Source of the DNA: Daphnia carinata
Taxonomy: Eukaryota; Arthropoda; Branchiopoda; Diplostraca; Daphniidae
Assembly (NCBI RefSeq): GCF_022539665.2
Contig: NC_081336.1
Coordinates: 6,554,278 to 6,618,277 of the forward strand
Direction of reading: 5' to 3'
Length of the DNA stretch: 64,000 nt
Shown: positions 15,192 to 28,600 of the stretch, in pieces
Position numbering within the stretch: position 1 is the stretch's first letter
Layout: each line of letters starts with the position of its first letter
Program-made: the position numbers and the translations under genes
Notes under the pieces: generated by a model
The model's database searches: none
Told to the model about the DNA's origin: nothing
What the model saw: the letters and a program-made list of their open reading frames with translations, nothing else

Positions 15192-16660
15192 CAACGACCG
15201 GCCCTCTTTTTTACTTCGACGTTTTCAACCCCGGAAATCGTACCACGACCATGACGGTGATAAATCTTTGTTGTATTTGTTCAACTAAAAAAATATGGGA
15301 AGTGTATTAAAATGCGATGAATGACTTTGCCGAATCAAATAAGACGAGAGATATGGCTCATGCCCTCAAGGACTTATCAACGGTCACAGTCACGTACGTC
15401 ATTATTGCACCATCAACGGGTTTCCACACACGTGCTCATTTTCCTTTTTATGTTCGTCTTTTTTCTTTTTGTGCCAACCGAACCTTTTAGTTAAAGAAGA
15501 TCAAATAATATGGAACATTTATAAACATGTATTTATACATGCTGACCACTGAGTTATGTACAAATACAAGGGCGTACTGAATTGGTGTTAACTCTATACA
15601 ACGATTACCCCGACGGATGAATTCCGGGGCGTATGCTTCTTGCTGGGCTTTCATTTTTTTTCTTTTATCCAGAATGTGAAATCCAATCTTCTTTCTAGCA
15701 TACAATATGGTACAAAACGTAAATCGATGATGACAAAATTGTGGCCGAGAAATTCAAGACACAGAATAAAATTTACATTGTGTGGGGGGGAGGGCTGTAC
15801 GAAAAAAAAAAAAAAAAACAGAAGAAAAAGAGAAAAAAAATACGCCTGTGTGTGTGTGTGTGTGTGTGTGAGTAAAGAGCAATTGCAATAAAGAAAGAAA
15901 AAATCATACCGATCCATTCATTTCCATTATAAACACGGCGCGGAGGGATCAATGCGGCGGCGCGAGATCACAGACTCGGTGAACTCAAAAAAAGGTAAAT
16001 TGTTATTCATTCACGTCAATGACACTGTTGATTTTTTGTTGTTGCAACATATACAATTTTTAAAATGATTGGGGTTTTGCACGCATGCGCTCATACATAC
16101 ATACACACAAGACACACACAAACATACAAACAAAATCAACAGAAAAAAAGAAAGGCGTCTTTACACAACAGTCCGGAGCAGGGCGGGATGAAAGAACAAA
16201 AGTTTTTTTTTTTTAATATGAAGAAAAGACACACGAGCATACAGTCAATAGGGAGGAGGAATTTTTCAAATTGTTTTGCGACACACTCGCTCGACGTTAA
16301 TTTAAAGTTCAGTGTGTGACAGAAACGAACATTCTATGTGTTGATAAGAGAGAGAGAGAGAGAGAGAAAATGGTACATTAGATTAATATGATAACGAGAA
16401 GAAAACGGTGAAACAATGAAGAAAAGAGAGAAAGGTAAAGTTTAGATAGACAGTGGGCTGGATTCTGAATGAATTGAGCAAAAAGACCACAATTAAAGGG
16501 TAGTGTGTGATTCTCTTCCGGATCCTTTCCACTTATTTTTATCCTTTCTCCGAACTATGCGGTTTTTTTATTTTTTTTTATTTTTTATATTTTTTTTTTT
16601 TTTTAATTATTATTTACTTTTGTGTGTGTGTGTTTTCTTGAAGGAGTATGTTAAAGGATC
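15192..16660 (-). other. Probable 3' UTR and downstream flank of spen, microsatellite-rich
   Basis: No exon is supported here. The stretch holds poly-A/T runs, a (TG)n tract at about 15847-15870, CA-rich repeats near 16100-16130, a (GA)n tract at about 16347-16367, a long T-rich run at about 16563-16610 and a second short (TG)n near 16620-16632. Short frames such as the one encoding only alternating Cys-Val across (TG)n are artefacts of the repeats. Confidence 0.5.
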
Positions 16661-19600
16661 TCAAACGGTGGCGATGATGACGAGCAGGTGGGCAATGTCA
16701 GTCACGCGGTGTAGGAGGTCTGGCGTGATACGAGCCAAACTGTCGTTGGCGAATTCGCAAGCCGGAAAGATGTGAACAACGTACGACGGCTGAAATACAT
16801 AACAAACGTTAATAAAGAATATGGTGGAATAAATAAAGATTTAAAAAAATTACCTGCTGAGAACCAGGAGCGGCAATATTAACAATGCCGGCCGCCTGTT
16901 TCAATTGCAGATAGGTGATGAATCCCTGTCGAAGATTATTGGACTGTTGCAGGACATCCATGGCATCCCGTCCGCAAGGTAAAGCTAAAAGGATGCAATG
17001 CTCTTGCTCCATTTGCACTTTACGCGCCACGCCTTCCAACTGTTGTTGTTCCAATCTCATGCGCTGGGCAATGCGTAAGGGCAAAGCCAGGCCTTCGGGA
17101 CTGCACGGCAACGATCCTCGTGCCACCATAGGATTGCCCGAGATGAAGTGCATCTGGACGACAGCGTGGTCGTTCTTGAGAGCCATCAAACCTTGCCACA
17201 TGATGGGATAGCGTTGCAGGAGGCTAACCAACGAATCGGCTTGAGGGGGGACCTGCGACGCGTGTGGTGGGGTCCGAATGGCTGGCGGCCGAACCGATAA
17301 CGACGTGGCAGGCGAGGGAGCCTCACAGGCCAGGGTGGGCTGAGATGGCGGATTGACGCGCTGCATGACTCCAGTTCCACTGAGATGGGCGGGCGGAGGA
17401 GACGGACGGTATCCGCTGCCTTCTTCGTGAGCGTAGACGTGCGTCTGTCGGTGCTGGTGCGACGGTGAGGGTGGTGCCATCTGCATGTGACCCGTCGCCG
17501 TTTGATGGTAAGCCGAACCGGAAGAAGACGGACGATGATGCTGTTGGTACATTTGCTGTTGTTGTTGTTGCTGCTGCTGCTGGGCGTTGGTATTGGCCAC
17601 AGAGAATGGAACTGCCACGCAGCCTTGCAATGGCGATTCGGTGGTACGGTGTTCACCACCAGCGGCCAACGCTCTGAGATGAGACGGCAACGATGGCGGT
17701 GGAACAGCCCGTTGTTCGCGCGGATCGCGTTGCAATTCGGCCGCTTCCGCCGGATTTAGTGCGTGTTGCGGTGCCGGACCGGGAGAAAACGTCCCAATTC
17801 TCGGGAAATCGGGATAGCGAGCGTAATATTGCTGATACAGCTGGTGTTGCAACAATATCTGCGGGTTGACACGTGACATGTCTGTCTGACTTGGAGAATG
17901 TTGGTGGGCGGGTGGAGGTGTAGGTAGTTCGCGCAACATTGGATGAATCGGTTGCTGTAATTGCTGCTGAATCGGCTGTTGTTGTTGTTGTTGTTGCATC
18001 TGTTGCTGGATCGGTTGTTGCTGTTGTTGTAACTGCTGTTGAATTGGCTGTTGTTGTAATTGCTGAATGGGCTGTTGCTGTTGTATTGGCTGTTGTTGCA
18101 ACTGCTGTTGAATCTGTTGTTGTTGTTGCAATTGGCGAACGTCCGTCTCTTCTCGCGAAGGAGTACTGGCTCGACGGACAGTCTCTTCTCGGCTCCTCGT
18201 CTCTGCTGCCGCGATGTTGGGCGAGTGTTGTTGCTGGACTAGATGGTGCTGATACGCCGCAAAGTGGTGCGATGGCGGTTCGTTGGATGCGTAAACCGGC
18301 CGATACGGTGTTGCAACCGTCGTCGACAACGTGGCCCGACTGGTAGGTACCGACGTGACGGATACTCTGATCGGAGCACTCGCCATTGGTGACCCAAACA
18401 CCGGAGGGGCTGATGTCACCGTCGTTGGCATCGAATCGGACCTCGGTCCGTAGATCGGGTACACCGAGACGCCACTGGTGGTCGTCGACGACGTCAGAGG
18501 TGGACGAGATGTTGCCGGTAGAACCGAAACGCTCGAACCGGTTGATGATGACGACGACGAGACTTGCGTTCGGGTCAGCGAAGGTGTCGAGACGATTGGA
18601 CCCGGTTGAGACGACGAAGAGTAGGCGCCAGATGAATAAAGTGTCACAACGGCCGGTGGAGGTCGTTGAGGTTGGGACGACAGGCCGGACAAAGTAGGCA
18701 CAACAGCTTGAACGCTGGCCATTGATGGATGCGTCCTGCTGGCCGGCTGTTGCTGCTGAGGGCCGGTCGCTCTGGCAATGACCACCGTACTTCCCATCGT
18801 CGATTGGTTTTGCATCGAATGTTGGGTCGTTGCTGCAATAAATTAACAAGAGTTAAAAATTTTAAAGACATTCATTTTCGAAAATTGATTTTAAGTTCAT
18901 TACCATTTGTTGGTCGGCCCAGAAGTGGGGCTGGTCCGCTCAATCGTCCGCTGCTAGCCACGGCGATGACAGTGGCGCCACCGCTCAAACTAACCGGCAC
19001 ACCGGCGGGCAATTGCAATTGCGGCGTGTGGGACTGCGGCTGTTGTTGTTGCTGCTGTTGTTGGGGATGCTGCTGTTGTTGGATGGCCTGTTGTTGAATC
19101 GGTCCAGCTTGAGGCTGAACTTGCTGCTGTTGTTGTTGCATCTGTTGTTGTTGTTGATGCTGCTGCAGCAGCAATCCGTGAGCAGGAGCGTCTCTCGTGA
19201 GTGGCACTGCCGGGTAACTCGATCCGGACGAAGCGGCCGGACGTGCGGGAACGGGCGTAACGACTGTGGCTGAAGGCAAACGGGCAACTTCTGTGCTCTG
19301 CATCGGCGCTAGGACCGTCGAGGCCGGTGTGACAGTCGGCGTGATCGTCACCGAAGACGACGAACTGCTGTGCTGGCTAACAGATGGCGTTGTCAAGTTG
19401 GTCACGACCGGTACGCTGGCCGTCGTGATGGCTACGCCCGACGTGGTGGGCGACGGCACTTTGACCAACGATGCCGGAATGAGGGTCGTCGTGGCCGGCT
19501 GAGTCGAATGCTGGACAACTGGACTGGCTTGAGACGGTCCCGATCTCAGATTGAGAACGACCGTGGACGACGACGCAACCGGCTCTTCGGTCCTTCGAAC

Positions 19601-22600
19601 GACGACTCCAGCGTGTTGAGTGGGTAGCGGATCGTCGGGACGCCGGATGGGCGTCAAATGTCCAGTAACTGGATCCACCAGTGGAGTGGCCGTTTCCTTC
19701 AAAGGCTGCGGCAGTTCGACTTTCATCACTGCCGGTCCAGGAGTCTCAGCTATCGCTCGCTGTTGGGGTCCGCTCATGTACGAAGCCCTCGGCGATTGAA
19801 TTCTCGGGCTGGACGGGGCGGCAAGCATCACGGGCGTTGCCAGCGCCACCGCAGGTGAATGATGATGACCCCGGACAACAGTTTCGATCGTGTCGTCGAT
19901 CGTCGTCCTAGGATCAATCAACCGGCCTTTCAGCCCTTCGAAATCTTTCTTCAAAATGTGCTGATTGATCGAAGGAGATTCTTGAACATTTGCCACAAAG
20001 TCCACGACAGGCTTCTCTTCCGGTTTGGCCTCCAACGTCTTGTGTTCAACAGTTTCAGGTGCGGCAGAGATCGCGGGCGGAGTAGCTACAACTGCTAGAG
20101 GAAGTGGAAGAGGAGGTGGTGGGGCAGAAACGGCCGGCACGGTTGGTGCCACAGGTGGAGTCACTTCCTCTTCAGTGTCGTAGAATTCGTAGACGTCGGC
20201 ATCGTGACCTTCCAACGAGCTCTCACTGACGCCGCGACTCGATCCCGATGTCCGTCCGCGAACGCGTCGCGGACCACCTCTGGTCGGCGGGGTCTGATTC
20301 GGTTTCTTCGTCCGTTTCGAAGGACTTTGAGCCACGAAATGCTGGTCAGGTTTCGTGATGACATTGTTGATGACGGGCATGGACGGCAAGTCCGGAGTGG
20401 CCGTCCGTCCACGATCCAATAGATCCAAATCAGGAGTCCTGGGCGATTTCGAAGAAAGATTAATATCAGGAGTCCTCGGTTTATCCTTGACAGGGCTGGA
20501 CTCGTTCTCCGGCTGGCAGCGGGTCTCGTCGATGCACAATTCCGGCGGAGATGGTGGAGGGGTAGGTGCTGTCTCAACGGCCGCTGGTTTACTGACGGCA
20601 GACAAATGAGCCGCCGAGCGCTGACTCTCCACTTCGGCTACATCGCTGGAACTGGAGCCGGAATAGATTGGGCATTCCGTCGGTCCAGCAGTATCCTCAG
20701 TTGAGCTCGTTCCAGCTTCGTCGATGATCATCTCGTCCGACATGTCCAAATCGTCCTCGCATTGAAGACTCTGGATGGCCTTTTGAGCCTCTTCATTGGG
20801 TTGCGGAGACTCCTCTTGTTCGGGCGGCCACGCCGGCCGGATCAGCGATGACGGATCGGGAATTTCAACCGGTTCTTCCGGTTCATCGTCCAGTTTCTCT
20901 TCTTTGAAATCGTCAAACGTCTCCGTTAGTAGACCGGCAACGGCATCTTCCGTCTCCTGCTTCCAAATACCCGGTCGGGCAGCTGGTTCGGCCACGACGG
21001 CCGGAGTCGGAATTTCAACTGGAACAACCGGTGGTGGTGGTGGTGGTGGGACGACTGGTAGATTAGACAACACTGGAGAAGTTGAAGGTTCCCACAACAA
21101 CGACGGCATGCTGAGTTTGGGCTCCACCGTTTGATGTTCCGGACGATAGACAACGTCCGGCAACGGTTTGACTCTCGGCGAAGAAGAAGCGATTGGAGCT
21201 GGACACGTATCACTCGGTTCGGTTTTGATGCTCAGGGCCGTCATGACGGGCGATGGCAAATCGAGACCCGGTTCCGTTTTGATCGTCACCGGTGGTGGTG
21301 GTGGTCCGTTTTCACGGTGCGTCTTGCGGCTCTTCTTCTTCTTCTTCTTGTGCTGATCGGCAGCCACAACAACGACGGCCGGCTGGGCGACAATCATCTT
21401 CGATTCAGCTTCTTTCTTGTCCTTCTCCTTTTGGGCGAGATGGGCGATCGCGATCAAAGAATCCTCCATCAGCTTCGACTCGAGAGCTCGCCCGGCTTCT
21501 TGCAGCTCTTCCGCATCGCTGTGCTGCTGTTCCTTGACAGCTTCGATGGTCGGCCGGCTCTTGTGATGATGGTTGCTCGTTTCCATCGTCGTCGTCGTCG
21601 TAGTCTCCTTCGATCCAGACTTTTTGCGATCTCTGGAATGCGATTCTTTCGACTTCTTCTTGCGCTGCCGGTCGCCACTCTTGTCCGCCTTGTCCGTCAG
21701 CGGTGGAGACGGTAGACTTTCCGGCTTGGGAACGAGCGGTGCGATCCGTCCGCAATCCGAATCCGAACTGTAGACAATCGGCAACCTCGCATTTGTGACC
21801 GTCGGCGGCGCGGGAGTCGGCGGGACGCGAGCGATCGGCTGCTGGTCATCCGAATCGTCCGACAACGGGCCGAAAATGTTCTCCATCTTCTCTTCGCCTC
21901 GGCTGCTCAGTTTGCCCGATGTGGAATTCGAGTGATGCAATTTGCTGGACGTGTCTTTCTTGCTCTTCTTGACAGGTAACGAGTTGGACCGATCGACCGT
22001 CTTCTTCGTCTCGACGGGCGTCCGATTGATCTCCGGAATGCTCGGCCTTCGTTTCACGATGGCAGCCGTTGGTTCCGCGCGTACTTTGGGTTTAGGAGCC
22101 GGTTTGATTTCGGGCTCGCTGTCCGTGTCGGATGATGAGAGCAAAGGCTTGGACTTGTGACTGGACGGCGTCAACACAGGCGGATGTATCCGAGATTTAA
22201 CCGACTTGGGTTCCGGCTGATCGAACAAAAAGTCTTTCGACTTGGTGGATGGCATGATGGGCTCGTCCTCTTCCGACGATGACGACGATAATTTAACAGA
22301 GTTGGACGATAATAGAGAAGCCGTTGCCACAGGTCTGGGTCGATTGGAACGCACAGGTCCGTCAGAGTCCGAGTCGGACGAATCCCACGCGTTCTTCTTT
22401 CCGTCCTTGTCCCTTTTGCTGGTAGGAGCGGACCCACCCGCCAAACGGGCCTGACGGAGGGCACAGAACTTGTCCTGCTGTTGTTGCTGGACCGTCTTGC
22501 GTTCTTCCTCTTGCCGCTTCTGTTGCTGGAGTTTGAGAGAGCGGGCCTTGACCTTGTCGTACATGGAGAAATAGGTGGGCTCATTTTGCAAAAACTCGGC

Positions 22601-25600
22601 CAGCTCACGGTCGGCTTTCTCTTGGTCATTGGAATGATTGGAATCTGAATCCTCGTCGCTGGTGGCTTTGCTTCCATCTCTCATCATCGACGAGTGAGTC
22701 TCGTCGTCGCTGTGACGGCCAACTCTACCGCCCACACTGCTGCTGCTACTACTGCTGCTGCTATCGCTATCCGATTGCGATTTCTTCCTGCTGGGCAAGC
22801 TCGGCCGCGGTGGAGGTGCTGACGGCTTGCGAGATACGTGTTCGCTCTTAGAGGATTTGCTGCGTTCTCCATCGCTCCGTCGTCGATGCGATGACGAGGC
22901 GCTGGCCGGTGACTAAAAGAAAAAAATAAATAAATAAAGAAAAGTTAAACAACTGAAATTATAAATAAAATGATTCATTTCTTACCTGGTGTTTTGCCTT
23001 GTACTCTTTCAATTTCATTTCCTCTTCCCTCTTCTTCTCCCTTTCTTCCTCTTTTCGCTTCTCACGTTCTTCTTCTTTACGCTTTTCACGCTCTCGCTCT
23101 TCTTCCCGTCTTCGGGTTCGATCCTTCTCACGATCTTCTTTCCTATCTTTCTTATCCTTTTTATTGCTGCTGGATTTGCTGCTCTTCTTGTCCGACTCTT
23201 CGCGCGGCGCTTTCTTCTCCGCCTCTATCTTAACAGAGGGTTTCAAACTGCTCGTCTCCACATCCGGTTTCGGCTTCTTGCTGACGGTCGTCGTCGTCGA
23301 AGAGCAGTGCGATTTGGACGAATCACGACGACTACTCTCCGACTTGGTGGACGACTTGGCCGTCTCTTTGTTCTCCTTGTCGTACGTCTTGCTGCTACTC
23401 TTCTCCTTCTCCCGGCTCTCCGGTTTCTCCGACTTGACTCGTTTGCTCGACGGCGTTCCAGCATCGACGCTTCGGCGACGTTTCCCCGTGTCGTTGGATG
23501 TCGGGGTCGCCGTCTGTTCGCCCGATTCGCGAGACTTGCGTCGGGCAAGGGCCGGATCGACGGCCATCGTCGCCGTCGTTGGTTCTGTTTTGACAATCTC
23601 TTGCATTTTATTGACGGGCGTCTCTTTGGACGAAGTCGACGAAGAAGAGGACGATGAGGATGAGGAACTGGATTTGTCTTTGCGATGGGACGAACTGGAA
23701 GAATGCCGAGATCGTTCACCCGATTTGACATCCCTCGATGAAGAGGACTTGGACGATGTCTCTGCATGTTTGTTGCTACGCGAGGGTTTCAACGGAGCCT
23801 CGACGACGCCCGTCTCGACCGCCGCATCCACCGGGATCGGATGTGGCGGAGGCGATTCTTTGACTTCCAGCGCTTCTGCGGGTGGAGGAGGAGGCGGCGG
23901 AGGAGGCGGCGGTAAAGAAGCCGGAGGAAGCGGTGGCGGAGGGAGATTGACAGGGTCCCGGATTTCCTCCTTATCGGGCACTTCCTCTTCGGTAGCAATC
24001 ACCAGACTGCCATCCGTTTCGTCCATCAAATCCTCATCCATCGCCACTTCGGTTGGATAAGAGAAGTCATCGTCTCTGTTGTTCGTCGGGGGAGGCGGAG
24101 GAGAGGGAGGTGGCGATTCATTGGGCAGCGGAGGTGGTGGTAGTAGCGGCGGCGGCGAAGGAGTCCTCGGCGACGGTTCGGCCGGCGATTTGATGACTTC
24201 GACGGCCGGCGGAGGTGTGGCGGGCGGAAGCGCCTTGACAGCAGCAGCTTGGCTATTGTTGTTAGACGACGACGAGGTGATGATGACGGTGGTGGGTGAC
24301 GCTGGGACGGAAACGTGATTGACTACTGGACTCAATTTCTTCTCTTTGTTCACTGCTGGGCTGGCCACTGTCGGCGTGGTTGCGGTCGTCGTTTCGCGAC
24401 CGCTGCTCTCCAACCGTTTGAGATCTTCGTCAAAGACCGAGTGCTTGGCCAGCAAGCAACGGACAATATCTGAAGGCTCCTGCGACTTGAGCTCCTCCAG
24501 GCTCATCGGACGGGCTTTGCGCGTCCGATACCTTTCGGCCGCCGTGATCGGAGAGGCCGCCACCGACAGCGTGGCCACTGCGGTGACGGGTTGAACCGTC
24601 GGGGCAGCCGGTGGGCCCGCGACGGGGCCGTCGCCGGACGAGTGAGCTGATCGCGTCGACCACTGCTCGTAGCGTTGCTCCCATTGCCTCAACTGCTCCG
24701 CCAAACTGACGGCCGTCGTGCTCAGGGACGCCCTTGGAGAAGAGCCGGACGAGCATTCGGAATCGGACGAAGAGTCCAACTGCTGGGCAGATTCAGGGGC
24801 TCCACCTCGAGGAGAACCGGGGACGGCAGCGGCCCGCGACGGACTGACTGAGGTGCCGTGCGGGTGCGGGATTCGGAACGTTCCGTCCGATGAAGATGGC
24901 GTCCCGGAAGCGGAAACGGACGAAGAGGAACACGACTGCTGCGACGCTGTCTTGCACGAGTTGATACCGCGGCAGCCGCCACACGACAGGTTGAGTTCCA
25001 AACCGAAACGAGGTAACGGTAGCGACATTGGGCGTTCGATGGGCACTCGGGCCGGCCGCTCCTTGCGAGGATCTGTCGGCGGCTCGTCGTTTTCGTCGCA
25101 GAGGGGAGTGCCCGGCCGGCTACTGCCTTCCTGCCGGCTCTTGCGCGTTGAAGGTGCCTCCACCTCAAAAGGAATGATGCGCGGCAGGGAATGTTTGGCC
25201 GTGGTGGCGTTGGCCGTTCCGTCACCCGAACTGTCCGTCGAGAGACGCGAGACCCTTCGACTCGGCCGGCTCAACGGTTGCAACAGTTTCGGCGCTTGCG
25301 ACGTCGTGCAAACGATCGCCGACGGGCCACCAGACGACACGTGGCCGCCGAGGAGCGACGATGACTGCTGGATGCTGGACGGCAGGGGCTCGTTGGTGCT
25401 AACATCACTCACACCACTATCGCTACTTCCACTCAATTTTGATTTCTTTTTCTTTGATTTCTTCGACGCGGACAACGTCGATTTGGACGCGGCCGACCTC
25501 GATTCGACATCCGAAACTTGTTGCTCCTCCTCCTCCTCTTCGTCGTCCTCGTCCTCACCGGAACTACTCGCTACACCGTCAACACGTTCCTCGCTCAAGT

Positions 25601-28600
25601 CGCGGATGCGAGTGAACACGTCCGATCCGTTGGCCGTTGGTAAGGCCGTGGCGCTGCCCGTATCCATACTTAATCCGCTGCTGCTACTGCTGCCGCCACT
25701 GCCGTAGCGGCGCGTCCGTTCGTTGCGTTCCAGCAGCGTGTAGGGCGATCCAGAAGAGGCCACGTCGGGTTCGACCGAGGCGTGCCGATGGATGGATGAG
25801 ACCTTTTCGCACGGCGAAGGCGACCGAGAACAGCGCCGGACGCTGATGAGATCTGTGTCGCGTTCGCCCGTCAAATCTTTCATTTCGGCGTCACGTTCCA
25901 GCGACTCGTCCCGACTCAAATTGCCGCCATGACGAGACCTAACATTTTTATTTTAAAACATTTTTTTTTTTTTAATTTAAGCAACATAATTTTATTTAAG
26001 AAGGTAGCAACGTCGAATCAGCCGATCTTATATACCTGGAACTGGACGAGCCCGTCCGCTCTTTCGAATGTGTCGATGAACGACTGCTGCAAGACGGAGT
26101 GCGAACTGTGCGGCTGGACGTCGACGGTGTCGTGGCGGATGGCAGCCTGTGTTGGATGGCCGACGAAACGGCCAAAGCGGCCGCCGCTGCCGAACTGCTG
26201 CTGTTATTCCTCGGCTCGCGTTCCACCAACTCGAAAAAGTGCGCCTGACACTCGCGCGAAGCGAAATCCACCTGTAGTTTGCGTCCGGCTAGTGCCCGGC
26301 CTCTTAATTCCTGGACGGCGGCCTGGGCACAACTGACCTGATCGTAGAACACCAGGCCATTGAAACGCTCGCGATCGATGGCCGCGTACGAGACGTGGCC
26401 AAAACGGCTCATATGCCGGGCCAAGAACTTTTCGGCCACCGTTTCGGCCACTCCGTGCAACCAAACGCAATTGGTCGGCATGGACTTGCCGAAACCGAGC
26501 TTGACACGGGTATTGCCCACTTGTTCACCATCTAAATGCCTCATGGCCCGCACGACCGACGCTATGTCGGCGTACTGGCAAAAAGCGTAGGCGTTGTTGT
26601 TATTGTTGTTGTTGTTAGCGGCCGACGAGGCCGAAGCCGACGCACTGCCAGCGCCGCCTCCCCCACTGCTGCTGCTGGTGCCACTGATGGTCGACGTCAC
26701 TGTCCCACCAGCCGTAGCACTAGCACTAGCGCCGCCAGAAGAGCCCTGGCTCTGTTTCTTGATGTCAATCTCGATGATGGGCCCAAACGTTTCGAATGAG
26801 GACCTCAATTCGGCCGCCGTCACGTCCTTCTCCAAATTGCCAATAAAAAGCGTCCGAGTGGCTTTCGGATGGTATTCATCCAAGTCGGCTTCCAGTGGCC
26901 GGAATTCATTGTCATCCAAATCGAGACCAGAGTCCCAGGGCGTCACTTCGATCTTGCAGCCGAAAAAGAGTTTGTCTCGCGACACTTCCAGCGCCTTGTC
27001 GACATCTTCGGCTTTCTTAAATCGAACAATAGCCACACGATCGGAACCCTGGCCGGCCACTTTCACTGTCACCACTTTGCCGTGCTTCTTGTACTCGTGG
27101 AACAGGCCGTCTTTGAGGCTAGTGTCGGACGAACGCAACGGCAAATTGCGGACACAAATGGCCAGCGGCCTCCGGTCGCCATCGCCAGATCCCGTCGATC
27201 CGGCCGAATGGCACAGCTGGCCTGCTGGTGACGATGTGATGAGGGCCGTCGAACAACCACCGGCAGAGAGTCGGTGACGGGACGAGCGCGAATTCCGTGG
27301 TCCAGCCGACGAGGATAACCAACCGGGTGATCGCGACGACCCTTGTGAGGATCGTGAACTTCGACTTCGCGGAGAACTCGACGATTGGGCGGAACGGGGT
27401 GTCTTGTTCGTCCGGCTGGTAGCCGATTGCGGACTGCTGGAACGCGAACTCGATCCACCTGGAGATAAGGTCCTCGATCGAAGCCGAGAGCCCGACGTTG
27501 ATCTCGAACGCGAACGCGATGGAACAGAGGCCGAAGAAGCCGGAGAATGTGATCTGGAACGACTTCTGCTACTGCTGGGTGGTGTCCTCGAATCCGACCT
27601 GGACCTGGATCGGCTAGGAGATCGACTAGACACACAAAAATAGTTAAATGATAATAATAATAATAATAGAATCCATCTGCAGCAACAAAACCGTTGTCAA
27701 GGTAACAAGACTGACGCAAAAGCGTGGCGAAAAAAAAAATAAAAATAAAAATAAAAATCGATGAGCTACCTGGATTTCCTCTTGCGGGCCGAGAGGGGCG
27801 TGTTGTTGACACTAGAGGAGGAGGTGGTGTTGTTGGTGGAAGACAAGCCAGCGAGAGTGGGGACCGTCCTTTTGCCAGTGGTCGGCGTGCTGGGCAGCGA
27901 GTCAGTTTGCGACATGCGTTCCGAACGTTCGTCCATGCCGCCACCGTAGTCGGGTGGCGGGTAACGACTCGAAGGTGGGCCAACGGGTTCGTAGGGATTC
28001 CAACTACCGGGCGACGGGCCAGTGACCGATCCGGCGCCGGATCGAAAATGGCCAGAATTCCTTTCACCACCACAATCTCGCACAAAGGGTCCGTTGCTGC
28101 TGCGGTAGGGCCGATCCCGGTAATGATGGCTAACGGGCCCTTGACGGCGGAGGAATGATCCGGACCCGTCCGGATCGCCGCGCCGCTCAAAGTAATGACT
28201 AGAGGGTCGGTCGTATCCGCCACCACCACCACCACTTCCTCCACTGTTGTTGTTGATCAAATGCGACGATCGGCCAGCACTTCCGCCGCCACTACTACCA
28301 CCACCGCTGGGCGTATTCGACCCTAATCCAGTGGATGAAGCAGCACTGCCGGGCGTCCGTCCCTGATCGCCCAACAATGGTTCATAGTAATCCGTCACCA
28401 GGCATCGATCGTCGAGACTGTTCTCTGAGGCGTGCGCCTTGGCCGCCGACTTAATGTCCATAAACGCCACTGCGGCACAATAGCCCGTACTGCCGACACC
28501 ACTGCCGGCCTCGTCATCTTTGCTGGAACTCCTGGGCAGAAGTTTGACACTCTGGACGCGACCATATCTATGGAGAAGGGAGACACAACATCAGTCAATT

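Noticed and set aside
17186-18849. Several other-frame proteins across the poly-Gln exon of spen
   Set aside because: CAG/CAA tracts stay open in several frames; only one frame joins the SPOC domain in phase.
22999-25707. Long open frames (353 and 329 codons) antisense to spen
   Set aside because: They lie exactly opposite low-complexity Ser/Glu/Pro-coding exons, lack splice partners, and their Leu/Ser/Arg-rich products reflect codon bias of the real gene.
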